Position numbers and translations under genes: made by a program. A model generated the notes under the pieces. That model was not told where the DNA came from and did no database searches. It worked only from the letters and a program-made list of their open reading frames with translations. Positions 23,693 through 32,639 of a stretch of 64,000 bases of DNA are shown here, piece after piece. Positions within the stretch are counted from its first letter, which is position 1. Every line of letters starts with the position of its first letter. Source of the DNA: JBOHDX01 sp050700835. Its GTDB lineage: Bacteria > Actinomycetota > Actinomycetes > Propionibacteriales > Nocardioidaceae. Where the stretch lies: NCBI GenBank assembly GCA_050700835.1, contig JBOHDX010000064.1:28703-92702 (forward strand). Direction: 5' to 3'.

Positions 23693-24526
23693 ATGCGTGC
23701 CCGCGTCCTCGCCTCCGTGGTCTGCGCGGTCGCCACGGCCGTCCTGATCGTGGGCGCCTCCAGCCCGGCCCAGGCCTACGAGGTTCGCCCGGGCGACACC
23801 CTGAGCGAGATCGCAGTCGCCCACCATGTCCCGCTGTCACGGCTGATCCGGATCAACCACCTGCCTGACGGCGGCGACCTGATCTACGCCGGCCAACATC
23901 TGCGGCTGCGCTGGCGCCACCACCACCACGGCCACCACCACGGCCGCCACCACCACCACGGCCACCACCACCACGGCCACCACCACGGCCGCCACCACGG
24001 CCGCCACCACCACCACGGCCACCACCACGGCCGCCACCACCACCACGGCCACCACCACGGCCACCACCACGGCCGCCACCACCACGCGCACCGCCACCAC
24101 CACCGGCTGCCGAACCCGTCGCAGACCCGGGTGCGTCACGCGGTGACGCGGGTCGCGCGCTACCACGGCGTCCGGCCACCGTTCGCGCTGGCGATCGCCT
24201 GGCAGGAGTCCGGGTGGCAGCAGGACGAGATCTCTTCCGCCAGGGCGATCGGCATCATGCAGGTGCTGCCGTCCACTGGCCGATGGCTCTCCCAGCTCGT
24301 TGGCTTCCACCTCGACATCTGGCACACCCGCGGCAACGTGCGCGCCGGTGTGATCTATCTCCGATTCCTCGAGGACCACACCCCGCACCACCGCCGTGCC
24401 ATCGCCGGCTACTACCAGGGCCTCGCGTCGGTCCGGGCGCACGGGATGTACCACTCCACCCGGCGCTACGTCGCGTCCGTACGCGCGCTGGAGCGGTCCT
24501 TCCGGGCGGGTCACTATCCGCTCTGA
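23693..24526 (+). CDS. Secreted LysM / lytic transglycosylase-like protein with His-rich linker
   Basis: A 277-residue exported protein. A signal peptide (about 1-28, SSPAQAYE) leads into one LysM domain (YEVRPGDTLSEIAVAHHVPL, to about residue 72). A 63-residue linker (76-138) follows in which 44 residues are His, the rest Gly and Arg. A lysozyme-like domain ends the chain, with the catalytic Glu in AIAWQESGW and IGIMQVLPSTGRW. It should bind and cleave peptidoglycan, while the linker may bind Zn, Ni or Cu. GAAGGAG precedes ATG 23693. It is divergent from the Rv2175c-like gene. Confidence 0.87.
   Translation: MRARVLASVVCAVATAVLIVGASSPAQAYEVRPGDTLSEIAVAHHVPLSRLIRINHLPDGGDLIYAGQHLRLRWRHHHHGHHHGRHHHHGHHHHGHHHGRHHGRHHHHGHHHGRHHHHGHHHGHHHGRHHHAHRHHHRLPNPSQTRVRHAVTRVARYHGVRPPFALAIAWQESGWQQDEISSARAIGIMQVLPSTGRWLSQLVGFHLDIWHTRGNVRAGVIYLRFLEDHTPHHRRAIAGYYQGLASVRAHGMYHSTRRYVASVRALERSFRAGHYPL
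23918..24106. repeat. Trinucleotide-based repeat encoding the His-rich linker
   Basis: This stretch is built from CACCACCACGGC-like units alternating with CACGGCCGC units, all in frame, encoding His3-4-Gly and His3-Gly-Arg repeats. The complementary strand forms a spurious long open frame rich in Gly or Val, which I rejected as a gene. Confidence 0.93.
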
Positions 24527-24652
24527 CCCGGCGAGGCTGCCGGGGCCACGGGGTAGCCCCGCCTAGACTCGGGGCCGAGCCGGCGACTCACGCCGGACCC
24601 GTGCCCGTCGCGCCCGGGACTGCGCCCGGATGCCTGACCCGGAGAGCCGATC

Positions 24653-26683
24653 ATGACCCACACGAGCAGCGAGGCCCTGCGCGGGCGCCTGCTCGACGGG
24701 CGATACCTGATCGGCGACCGAGTCGCCCGCGGCGGCATGGCGACCGTCTATGCCGCCACCGACACCCGGCTCGAGCGGCTCGTCGCGGTGAAGGTCATGC
24801 ACACCGGGCTCGGCGACGACGAGGACTTCGCCGCCCGGTTCGTGCGCGAGGCCAGGTCCGCCGCCAAGCTCAACCACCCCAACGTGGTCGCTGTGTTCGA
24901 CCAGGGCAACGACGACGGCACGGTCTTCCTGGTGATGGAGTACGTCGCCGGGATCACGCTGCGCGATGTGATCCGCGACGAGTCGCCACTGCCACCCCGC
25001 CGGGCGCTCGGCATGCTCGAGCAGGTCCTCACCGCGCTGTCCGCCGCGCACGACGCGGGGCTCGTGCACCGCGACATCAAGCCGGAGAACGTACTCATCG
25101 CTCCTGACGGTCAGGTCAAGGTGGCCGACTTCGGTTTGGCCCGGGCCGTCTCCACGAGCACTGCCGTCTCGTCCACCGGTGCCCTGATCGGCACGGTGTC
25201 CTACCTCCCGCCTGAGCTGGTGACCAACGAGGGCGCGGACGCCCGGTCCGACGTCTACGCCAGCGGCATCGTGTTGTACGAGATGCTGACCGGCCGCAAG
25301 CCGTTCGAGGCGGAGACGCCGATCCAGGTGGCCTACAAGCACGTGCATCAGGACGTTCCCGCTCCGTCCCTTGTGGTGTCGGGCATCCCCGACTACCTCG
25401 ACGCCCTGGTTGCCCGCGCGACCGCACGACAACGCGACCTGCGTCCGACCGACGCCAAGGTCCTGCTGCGGCAGGTACGCCGGGTCCGGTCCGCTCTGGA
25501 CCAGGGCGTGGCCTCCGACCCGGACCTCACCGAAGACCTCACGCCGCTGCTCCCGCTGGGCGCGAGCGACCCGACCCAGGCTCTGAACCTGCTGCCGGGG
25601 GTTGCCTCACCGGGCATCCACGGGGTGGCTGCCTGGGGCCACGCGGACACGCTCGGCTTCGACGTACCCGGGCTGCTGCTGCCTCCCCAGGCGCCCTATC
25701 GCGAAAGCACCCTCGTCGTTCCTCGGGACCCTCCGACGGCGCCTACTCCGCCCGGCCAGCAGCGCAACGACCAGGAACCACCGCGCCGGCGACGCCGGCC
25801 CCGGCGCGGGCTGATCCTGCTGCTGGTCGTGCTGTTGCTCGCGGCGCTGGCCGGGTTCGGCGGGTGGTACCTCGGCGTGGGCCGGTTCACCAACACGCCG
25901 CACCTGATCGGGATGACCCAGCTCGAGGCAGCCCGCGCAGCCAAGAGCGCCGGCCTGACGATGACGGTCGACCGGACGTCGTGGTCGGAGACGGCGCCGG
26001 TCGGCACCGTGATGGCCAGCGACCCGACGCCCGACGCGCAGATCGTCCGGGGCGGCACGGTGCACGTCGTCGTGAGCAAGGGCAAGGAACGCTACACAGT
26101 GCCCAGACTGGTCGGGCTCAGCCTCGCCGCCGCGCGACGCACGCTGCACCGGTTGACCCTGGTCGCCGACCCCGTCTCCCGCCGCTACGACGAGACGGTG
26201 CGGCGGGGCGACGTCGTCTCGCAGAGCATCAACGCTGCCATGATCGTGCGGCACGGCGCGGCCATCGGGCTGGTGGTCAGCAAGGGTCCGCGCCCGATCA
26301 AGATCGCCGACTACACCGACAAGCCGGCGGCGGAGGCGATCAGCGCCTTGCGTGGTCTGGGCTTCAAGGCCGTCGTGGTGGGTCACCGGTTCAACGACGG
26401 TGTGACGCGCGGTTCGGTGATCAGCCAGTCGCCGTCCTCGGGCACCGGCTTCAAGGGTGATCGGATCGAGCTGGTGGTGTCACGAGGCCGGCACATGGTG
26501 CAGGTGCCGTCGGTGATCCGCTCCAGCGCCGAGGAGGCGACGTCGTCCCTGAAGGCGGCAGGGTTCAAGGTCGACGTGGTGCACAACCCCTACTACATCG
26601 GCGCCGACATCGTGGTCAGCCAGGACCCGTCGGGCGACTCGATGGCGCCCTACGGGTCCACCGTCACGGTCTCCGTGATCTGA
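24653..26683 (+). CDS. Ser/Thr protein kinase with four PASTA domains (PknB/PknL type)
   Basis: A 676-residue membrane kinase. The catalytic domain (about 17-280) has the Gly loop VARGGMATVY, Lys47 in VAVKVMH, the catalytic HRDIKPENV with Asp141, and VADFGLA with the metal-binding Asp. A linker ends in a basic stretch before one membrane helix (about 386-405). Four PASTA repeats follow outside the membrane, each ending in a VVVSKG- or VVSRG-like block. These sense muropeptides or lipid II and control growth and division. TAGACT at 24564-24569 is a likely -10, about 80 nt before the start. The Rv2175c-like protein nearby is the probable substrate. Confidence 0.93.
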   Translation: MTHTSSEALRGRLLDGRYLIGDRVARGGMATVYAATDTRLERLVAVKVMHTGLGDDEDFAARFVREARSAAKLNHPNVVAVFDQGNDDGTVFLVMEYVAGITLRDVIRDESPLPPRRALGMLEQVLTALSAAHDAGLVHRDIKPENVLIAPDGQVKVADFGLARAVSTSTAVSSTGALIGTVSYLPPELVTNEGADARSDVYASGIVLYEMLTGRKPFEAETPIQVAYKHVHQDVPAPSLVVSGIPDYLDALVARATARQRDLRPTDAKVLLRQVRRVRSALDQGVASDPDLTEDLTPLLPLGASDPTQALNLLPGVASPGIHGVAAWGHADTLGFDVPGLLLPPQAPYRESTLVVPRDPPTAPTPPGQQRNDQEPPRRRRRPRRGLILLLVVLLLAALAGFGGWYLGVGRFTNTPHLIGMTQLEAARAAKSAGLTMTVDRTSWSETAPVGTVMASDPTPDAQIVRGGTVHVVVSKGKERYTVPRLVGLSLAAARRTLHRLTLVADPVSRRYDETVRRGDVVSQSINAAMIVRHGAAIGLVVSKGPRPIKIADYTDKPAAEAISALRGLGFKAVVVGHRFNDGVTRGSVISQSPSSGTGFKGDRIELVVSRGRHMVQVPSVIRSSAEEATSSLKAAGFKVDVVHNPYYIGADIVVSQDPSGDSMAPYGSTVTVSVI

Positions 26684-26712
26684 CTTTCCCAACCCCGGGC
26701 GCGTACCCCCGC

Positions 26713-28521
26713 TCAGCGGTACGCGGCGGCCTGGATGCCGTAGAGCTCGGCGTACTGCCCTCGGGCCGCCATCAGGTCCTCGTGACTGCCGTGCTCCACC
26801 AACCGGGCACCGTCAAGCACCACGATCAGGTCGGCCATGTGAATGGTCGAGAACCGGTGCGACACCAGCAGCGTGATCCGCCCCTGTCGATCGGACGGCC
26901 CGGCCGACCTCGCGGCGCGTGCGTAGCGGTCGAACAACGCGTGCTCGGTCTCGGCGTCCAGGGCGGCGGCCGGCTCGTCGAGCACCAGCAGCAGCGGGTC
27001 GTCGCGCATGAAGCCGCGAGCCAGCGACAGCTTCTGCCATTGGCCGAAGCTGACCTCTACCCCGTCGGGCCACGTCGGCCCGAGCTGGGTGTCGAGTCCT
27101 GCGGAGAATCCCGCGATCACATCGCCGGCGCCGGCCCGCGACACGGCGACGCCCACCGCCGGCGCGTCGTCGATCCGCGGCGGATCGCCGAGCCCAACCG
27201 TGTTCAGCGCCCGCAGCTCGAAGCGGAAGAAGTCCTGGAACGTGCCACCTAGCCGGCTCCGCCACTCGTCGTGCGACAGGCGCGCCAGATCCGCACCGTC
27301 GACGAGGATCCGCCCCGACGTCGGCTGGTAGAACCGACACAACAGTTTCACCAGCGTGGTCTTGCCGGCACCGTTCTCACCGACCAGGGCGACCACCGCG
27401 CCCGCAGGCAGGTGCAGCGAGACGTCGTCCAGCACCAGCCGTTCCGTGCCCGGGTAGCGGAACGACACGTGCTCCAGTGTGATGCCTCCGGACAACGAGT
27501 CGGGTACGCCGAGGTCCGCATCAGCGACCATCGCGGTGGCGTAGTCCTCCAACCAGGCAAGGCGTTTCGAGCCGTCCAGCCAGATGCCGCGCAGGAACCC
27601 GATCTCACCGACGGTCGCCCCGACGTACGCCGAGAGCCTGGCGCCCGCGGCCAGCGCCATCAGCACGTTGCCCGGCTGGGCGTTCGCCCTGGTCGCCACG
27701 AACGCGATGCCGCTGACGTAGGCCACACCGAAGGCGGTCCAGGCGACCGTGTGCCACACCGCGCTCCCCCAGCGCGCCCGCGACACCGGGCGGTAGTAGC
27801 CCTCCCAGGCGGTCCGGCGGTCGCGCACCAGGCGCGGCCCGATCCCGGTCACCCGTACCTCCTTGCCGGCTGCCGCGGTGGTGGCGGTGAGGAAAAGGTG
27901 CCGGGCCAGCCGGTTGGACTGAGCGCCGGACTCCTCTGCCGCGCGTTCGATGCCGGGCCGCCAGGTCGACGTGAACACCGTCGGCAGGGCCGCCGCGGCC
28001 AGCAGCCCGAGAACCGGGTGGATCGACACCAGCAGGCCGATGGTGACGCCGAGCCTGATGATCCAGCCCGCGGTGGAGAACAACGACATGTAGATGTGGT
28101 CGAGAACGAAGACCTGGTTGCGAAGCACCTCGAGCCGGTCGAGGTAGTCGGGACGTTCGTGGTGCTCGATACCCGCCACCGATGCCTGCAGCCTGGCGAC
28201 ATGCGACTCCAGCGCAATGGTCACCTTGTCTCGGAATCGTCGCTGGATCCGGTCGCTGACCACCTTCAGATACCAGGTCGCGACCGACGACACCCCCAGG
28301 CCGATCGCGGACAGCAGGATCTCGCGGTGGTCGTGGCCGGTGACGCCGTCCACCAGCAGCTTCAACCACAAGGCCAGCAGGGCATCGGGTACGGCGGCCA
28401 GCAACGTGAGTCCGAGAGCGACGAGCATCAGCCACGGCTCTGCGCGGTAGCCGCGGCGGAACACCCGCCACATGGCGGGCAGCGCAGCGGGCACAGGGGT
28501 CGCGAGGGTGTCAGAGGACAT
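26713..28521 (-). CDS. ABC exporter subunit (membrane plus ATPase), second of pair
   Basis: A 602-residue half-transporter with a six-helix membrane domain (to about 320) and an ATPase domain. Walker A is GENGAGKTTLVK, Walker B is LLLVLDEPAAALD and the switch His lies in LLVSHRFST. The ABC signature is VSFGQWQKLSLARG, which deviates from the LSGGQ consensus. ATG 28521 overlaps the upstream exporter stop by 11 nt and has AGGAGGTG ahead of it. With its neighbour it should form a heterodimeric exporter of an unknown compound. It is convergent with the kinase gene. Confidence 0.9.
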   Translation of the reverse strand: MSSDTLATPVPAALPAMWRVFRRGYRAEPWLMLVALGLTLLAAVPDALLALWLKLLVDGVTGHDHREILLSAIGLGVSSVATWYLKVVSDRIQRRFRDKVTIALESHVARLQASVAGIEHHERPDYLDRLEVLRNQVFVLDHIYMSLFSTAGWIIRLGVTIGLLVSIHPVLGLLAAAALPTVFTSTWRPGIERAAEESGAQSNRLARHLFLTATTAAAGKEVRVTGIGPRLVRDRRTAWEGYYRPVSRARWGSAVWHTVAWTAFGVAYVSGIAFVATRANAQPGNVLMALAAGARLSAYVGATVGEIGFLRGIWLDGSKRLAWLEDYATAMVADADLGVPDSLSGGITLEHVSFRYPGTERLVLDDVSLHLPAGAVVALVGENGAGKTTLVKLLCRFYQPTSGRILVDGADLARLSHDEWRSRLGGTFQDFFRFELRALNTVGLGDPPRIDDAPAVGVAVSRAGAGDVIAGFSAGLDTQLGPTWPDGVEVSFGQWQKLSLARGFMRDDPLLLVLDEPAAALDAETEHALFDRYARAARSAGPSDRQGRITLLVSHRFSTIHMADLIVVLDGARLVEHGSHEDLMAARGQYAELYGIQAAAYR

Positions 28522-30367
28522 CGAGGTGCACCTCCTGGCCGTTCTCGTCGAGCTCCTCCTCGGAGTCCGCAGCCAGCCGCCCACCGCCGTCGCGCCGGAA
28601 CCGGCTGGCCTGAAGGTCGAACATCGTGCAGTAGCGCCCGCCCAGAGCCATCAGCTCGTCGTGGCTGCCGAGCTCGATCACCCGGCCGTGCTCGAGCACA
28701 CAGATGCGGTCGGCGTGCCGAACGGTGGAGAACCGGTGGGACACCAGGATCGTGGTGCAGTCGCGGGTCGCCGCCAGGATGCGGTCGAACACTTCGGACT
28801 CGCCCCGGATGTCGAGCTGCGCGGTCGGCTCGTCCAACAAGACCACGCCGGCGCCCAAGCGCACGGCGCACAGCGCCCGTGCCAACGCGACCCGCTGCCA
28901 CTGGCCGCCGGACAGGTCGGTGCCCCCGTCGTACCCGCGGGACAGAACGGTGTCCAGCGACGCGAGCCGGTCCGCGCCCGCCTCGTGCGCCGCCGCCCGG
29001 ACCACGTCGTCGGGTGCGCCAGCCGGGGCGATGTTGTCGCGGAGCGTCAGGTCGAACCGGATGAAGTCCTGGAACACCGCCGCCAACCGGCTTCGCCAGC
29101 CGAGCAGCTCGAGGTCACGCAGGTCGGTGCCGTCGATCTCGATGCTGCCGGCGTCCACGTCGTACAACCGGCACAGCAGCTTGGCCAGCGTGGTCTTGCC
29201 GGCACCGTTCTGGCCGACGATGGCCAGGCTCGAACCGGCCGGGATGGTCAGGTCGAAGCCGGCGAGCACCGACTCGCCGGTGCCCGGATAGCCGAACGAG
29301 ACGTCGCGGAACCGGATCCCCTGCTGCGGTAGGCGCTGCGCGGACCGGGGCTCGGCTCCGGCGCAGACCGGGCGCAGGGCGCCGGCCGGGCGCATCGCCT
29401 CGCGCAGCCGCAACACCGCCGCGGCCGGCGCGGCAGCACCATCCATTGCCCAGGAGAGACCTCCGAAGGCAAGCAGCGACGTGCCGATTGCAACCTGCAC
29501 ATACACCACGATCTGATCGAGGCCCAGCGAGCCGGTGGTCGCCTGGTGCGCGAGCGTCCAGAACACGAACACGTTGGCGGCGGCGACGACCGCGAGGCTG
29601 GTGAGCACCGACCTCTCGCGCATCCGGGTGGCCTGCCACTGCAGGTCGAACAACCGGCGTCGGTGGCGGGCGAAGCGCTCGATGGTCCAGCCGGCCAGGC
29701 CGAACAGCCGCAGCTCCTTCGCCGGCGGCGGCTCGACCGCCAGGCGGTACGCATAGTCGGCCTGCCGCTGGGCGGCGCGCACCTCGTCGGTGTTGCGGTC
29801 TCGCCACACCCCCGACTCGCGCAGCAGCCACTGGGTGGACAGCCACGCCGCCGCGAGCAGCAGACCGGCCCACCAGGCGTACACCGTCAAGACGATCGCG
29901 GACGTGGCGCCACTGAGAAGGTCGACCAGGCCCGCGGCGATGAAGTCCATCGCCAGCGCCAACGGCGGCCCGGCATGGCCGAGGTCGAAGTCGCGGGCCA
30001 TGGAGAGGTCGTCGCCGAGCTGCGGATCCTCCAGGTGTCCTAGACCCGGCGGCTGCACGCACGCCTCGGTGAGCTCGTCGAACAGCCAGGCAGCGGTGCG
30101 GCTGCCGAGGTTGGCGCTCACCGACTGGTGCAGGGGCGCCAGCACCTGCAGGCCGACGAACACCACACCGACCAGCACCAGCGGCCCCGTGAGGTCGTGG
30201 GGGCCCTGCACCGAACCGACCAGCCAGCCCATCGCGATCGCGAAGCCGGTGGGCAGCATCGCCCGCAGCATCAGGATGCTCCACCAGGAGTACGCCAGCG
30301 TCCGGTCGGCCTTCGCCAGCACGCCGAAGAACCGCCAGCTGTTGCGGTGGCGGACCTGTCGCAGCAT
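28511..30367 (-). CDS. ABC exporter subunit (membrane plus ATPase), first of pair
   Basis: A 618-residue half-transporter: six membrane helices in the first half, then Walker A GQNGAGKTTLAK, the canonical signature DLSGGQWQRVALARA, Walker B GVVLLDEPTAQLD and the switch His in ILVSHRFST. It pairs with the following subunit, whose signature is degenerate. I chose ATG 30367 (MLRQVRHRNSWRFF). A purine-rich GGAGGAGGGGAG lies about 17 nt ahead, so a TTG at 30373 is a possible alternative start. The substrate is unknown; no biosynthetic genes are adjacent. Confidence 0.88.
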   Translation of the reverse strand: MLRQVRHRNSWRFFGVLAKADRTLAYSWWSILMLRAMLPTGFAIAMGWLVGSVQGPHDLTGPLVLVGVVFVGLQVLAPLHQSVSANLGSRTAAWLFDELTEACVQPPGLGHLEDPQLGDDLSMARDFDLGHAGPPLALAMDFIAAGLVDLLSGATSAIVLTVYAWWAGLLLAAAWLSTQWLLRESGVWRDRNTDEVRAAQRQADYAYRLAVEPPPAKELRLFGLAGWTIERFARHRRRLFDLQWQATRMRERSVLTSLAVVAAANVFVFWTLAHQATTGSLGLDQIVVYVQVAIGTSLLAFGGLSWAMDGAAAPAAAVLRLREAMRPAGALRPVCAGAEPRSAQRLPQQGIRFRDVSFGYPGTGESVLAGFDLTIPAGSSLAIVGQNGAGKTTLAKLLCRLYDVDAGSIEIDGTDLRDLELLGWRSRLAAVFQDFIRFDLTLRDNIAPAGAPDDVVRAAAHEAGADRLASLDTVLSRGYDGGTDLSGGQWQRVALARALCAVRLGAGVVLLDEPTAQLDIRGESEVFDRILAATRDCTTILVSHRFSTVRHADRICVLEHGRVIELGSHDELMALGGRYCTMFDLQASRFRRDGGGRLAADSEEELDENGQEVHLDVL

Positions 30368-30508
30368 CGTCAACAGGGTGGCTCCCCTCCTCCGGTCGGC
30401 CCACCTAGTCTGTCGCTCGACCCGCCCGCTGTGGGGCCGGCGGCCAACCCGCGACGCTCTCGCCCCGCTGGGTCTACGGGCCTCGCCGGGTCCCATCCGT
30501 CACAGGAT

Positions 30509-30584
30509 TCCCACGTTAACGTGGGACATTGTCACTTCTCATGGCATGCAGTCCATGAGAAGTGACAACCAGCCGTGAGAAGTG
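30509..30584. repeat. Dispersed palindrome family C, locus 1 (composite)
   Basis: Two parts lie side by side. The first is the perfect 18-bp palindrome TCCCACGTTAACGTGGGA (30509-30526). The second is an inverted repeat with arms TTGTCACTTCTCATGG (30529-30544) and CCATGAGAAGTGACAA (30553-30568) around an 8-nt loop. A stray half-copy (CCGTGAGAAGTG) follows at 30573-30584. The same two-part layout is at 32545-32620. Confidence 0.93.
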
Positions 30585-30629
30585 CCGCGGGTACACGGCC
30601 GGCCAGGGCACGTGGGGCAGGCGGCCGGA

Positions 30630-31631
30630 TCAGCCCCGGACGAGCGGCGCAAGGACCTCGGCCGCGCGACGGGCGTCGGACGCGGTCACGTCCAGATGGG
30701 TCACCAGCCGCAGCACCCGCGGGCCGACGGCACTGGTGAGTACGCCCGCATCCTGGGCTGCCTTGACCACCCCGGGTGCGTCCGGGCACGGCACCACCAC
30801 GATGTTGGTGTCGATCGCACCCGCGTCCACGCCGCACGCCTCGGCTAGCAGCCGCGCGTTCGCGTGGTCGTCAGCGAGCCGCTCGACGTGACCGTCCAGC
30901 GCATGCAGCCCGGCGGCGGCGAGGACGCCGGCCTGCCTCCACCCGGCACCGACACGCTTGCGCCACACCCGGGCCTCGGCGATGGCGTCGGCGCGACCCA
31001 TGATCAAGGACCCGATCGGAGCGCCGAGGCCCTTGGACAAGCACACGCTCATCACGTCAGCGACCCGGCCGTACTCCTCCAGGGGGGTCCCAGTGGCCAC
31101 GTGCGCATTCCAGATCCGCGCGCCGTCCAGGTGGACCGCCAGGCCGTGCTCGTCGGCCAACGACCGCAGGCCGCGCAACCTTTCGATCGGCTGGATGCTT
31201 CCGCCGCCGAAGTTGTGCGTGTTCTCGACGGACACCGCGGCCGTGCGTACCAGGAACGGCCCCAGATCCGGAGCGATCAAGAACTCGATCTGCTCGAGAT
31301 CGACGAGCCCACGCGGCTGCGTCCAGGTCCGCATCGTGACTCCCGCGACCGCGCCGTGCGCGCCCAGCTCGGCCCGGGCGATGTGCGCCTGAGACTCGCA
31401 CAGCACCTCCGTCCCGACGGGTACGACCGACCGAACCGCGAGCAGGTTCGCCAGGGAGCCGCTCACCGTGAACAGCGCTGCCTCGTGGCCGAACATCTGC
31501 GCGATCCGGTCCTGCAGGCGGTGTACGGATGGATCCTCGTCGTACACGTCGTCGCCGACGTCCGCCGCGGCCATCGCCGCTCGCATCGCATCGGTCGGTC
31601 GGGTCACCGTGTCGCTGCGCAGGTCGATCAC
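30630..31631 (-). CDS. Threonine aldolase family PLP enzyme
   Basis: A 333-residue fold-type I PLP enzyme opening IDLRSDTVTRPT, the hallmark of the low-specificity threonine aldolase/beta-eliminating lyase family. The cofactor lysine is in VMSVCLSKGLGAPIGS, the cofactor aspartate in AVHLDGARIWNA, and VSVENTHNFGGG is another conserved block. It cleaves threonine or allo-threonine to glycine and acetaldehyde. GTG 31631 is fixed by a leaderless -10 element 6 nt upstream. A family C palindrome follows the gene. Confidence 0.9.
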   Translation of the reverse strand: MIDLRSDTVTRPTDAMRAAMAAADVGDDVYDEDPSVHRLQDRIAQMFGHEAALFTVSGSLANLLAVRSVVPVGTEVLCESQAHIARAELGAHGAVAGVTMRTWTQPRGLVDLEQIEFLIAPDLGPFLVRTAAVSVENTHNFGGGSIQPIERLRGLRSLADEHGLAVHLDGARIWNAHVATGTPLEEYGRVADVMSVCLSKGLGAPIGSLIMGRADAIAEARVWRKRVGAGWRQAGVLAAAGLHALDGHVERLADDHANARLLAEACGVDAGAIDTNIVVVPCPDAPGVVKAAQDAGVLTSAVGPRVLRLVTHLDVTASDARRAAEVLAPLVRG

Positions 31632-31637
31632 CGGGGC

Positions 31638-31643
31638 AGCCTA
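31638..31643 (-). promoter_or_regulatory. -10 element TAGGCT, leaderless start of 31631
   Basis: On the minus strand TAGGCT is followed by 6 nt and the GTG start of the threonine aldolase gene. Confidence 0.7.
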
Positions 31644-31708
31644 ATCCGGCGCTCTGCGGCCCACGGATCCGAGGCCTGACCGGTCAGACCCGTTGAGCGT
31701 CGGACCCT

Positions 31709-32443
31709 TCATGCCAGCCGCATGCGTACCCGGCGGAAGCCCTTGCCCTTGTTCTCGACCTTGACCACCTCGATGCGACCGATCTGCCGGGTCGAGGCGA
31801 CGTGGGTGCCGCCGTCGGCCTGAACGTCGAGACCGTTGATGTCGACGATTCGCACCATCTCGACCTCGGCCGGCACCAGGTTCGTGGCCGTGCGGATGAT
31901 GTCGGGGATCGCGAACGCCTCCGACCGCGGCAGCACGGACACGGCGATGGCCCTGTCGGCGTCGATCTCGACGTTGCACGCCGCCTCGACGGTGGCCTTG
32001 AAGTCGGGTGGCACCTCGGGAAGGTTGAAGTCCATCCGGGCCTGGCCGGGCTCCATGTTTCCGCCGGTGACCAGGGCGCCGAAGTCACGGAACACCACTC
32101 CGGACAGCAGATGCAGGCCGGAGTGGGTTCGCATCAGGTTGGTGCGCCGCTCGTCCTCGATGGCGCCGCGCACCGCGGTGCCGACTACGGGTAGCGGATC
32201 GTTCTCATTCGGCACCAGCCACAGGTCGTCTGCCTTGCGTACGTCGACGATCCGGGTCTGGACGCCACCCCAGAGGAGTACGCCGTGGTCGGGCGGCTGA
32301 CCGCCGCCGCCGGGATAGAACGCGGAGCTGTCGAGCACGATGCCGTGGTCGGCGTCGGACGCGAGGACCGTGGCGTCCCAGTCGCGCAGAGTCTGGTCGT
32401 CCAGCTCGAGGCGGTGGGTACGCCCGTGTGCGTCGGTCGTCAT
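31709..32443 (-). CDS. AlaX-type alanyl-tRNA editing protein
   Basis: A 244-residue free-standing editing domain. The N-terminal part resembles the tRNA-synthetase insert (SSAFYPGGGGQPPDHG); the zinc-site residues appear in MRTHSGLHLLSG (His-X3-His) and VQADGGTHVASTRQIG. The usual Cys before GGTH is replaced by Asp-Gly spacing, which also occurs in some AlaX branches. It hydrolyses Ser- or Gly-mischarged tRNAAla. ATG 32443 is set by a leaderless promoter; longer frames upstream run through the family C palindrome and are rejected. Confidence 0.87.
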   Translation of the reverse strand: MTTDAHGRTHRLELDDQTLRDWDATVLASDADHGIVLDSSAFYPGGGGQPPDHGVLLWGGVQTRIVDVRKADDLWLVPNENDPLPVVGTAVRGAIEDERRTNLMRTHSGLHLLSGVVFRDFGALVTGGNMEPGQARMDFNLPEVPPDFKATVEAACNVEIDADRAIAVSVLPRSEAFAIPDIIRTATNLVPAEVEMVRIVDINGLDVQADGGTHVASTRQIGRIEVVKVENKGKGFRRVRMRLA

Positions 32444-32449
32444 GGCCCG

Positions 32450-32455
32450 ACGGTA
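32450..32455 (-). promoter_or_regulatory. -10 element TACCGT, leaderless start of 32443
   Basis: On the minus strand TACCGT is followed by 6 nt and the ATG of the AlaX-type gene; there is no ribosome-binding site. Confidence 0.65.
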
Positions 32456-32544
32456 GCGCCGCAACCCGGCTGGATCGGGCTTGGGCGTGGCGGGTGGGGC
32501 GGCTGGATCGCCCGGTTGCCCACCTGTGACGGCCCGGCCGGGCC

Positions 32545-32620
32545 CACTTCTCATGGTGTGTTGCCACTTCTCATGGGGTGCACCCCATGAGAAGTGCCGA
32601 CGTACCACGAGAACGTGGTA
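32545..32620. repeat. Dispersed palindrome family C, locus 2 (composite)
   Basis: A half-copy CACTTCTCATGG (32545-32556) is followed by a perfect 32-bp palindrome made of CACTTCTCATGGGGTG (32565-32580) and its complement (32581-32596). Then TACCACG-AGAA-CGTGGTA (32603-32620) has the same arm-4-arm build as the 18-bp palindrome at locus 1. The element lies after the DAHP synthase gene and before the AlaX-type gene promoter (both leftward). Confidence 0.94.
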
Positions 32621-32639
32621 AACCGACGGCCCCCGGCCG

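Noticed and set aside
23837..24514. Long minus-strand open frame rich in Val/Ala/Gly opposite the LysM gene
   Set aside because: It is the antisense of the His-codon repeat; the plus-strand frame has signal peptide, LysM and lysozyme-like motifs and a good ribosome-binding site.
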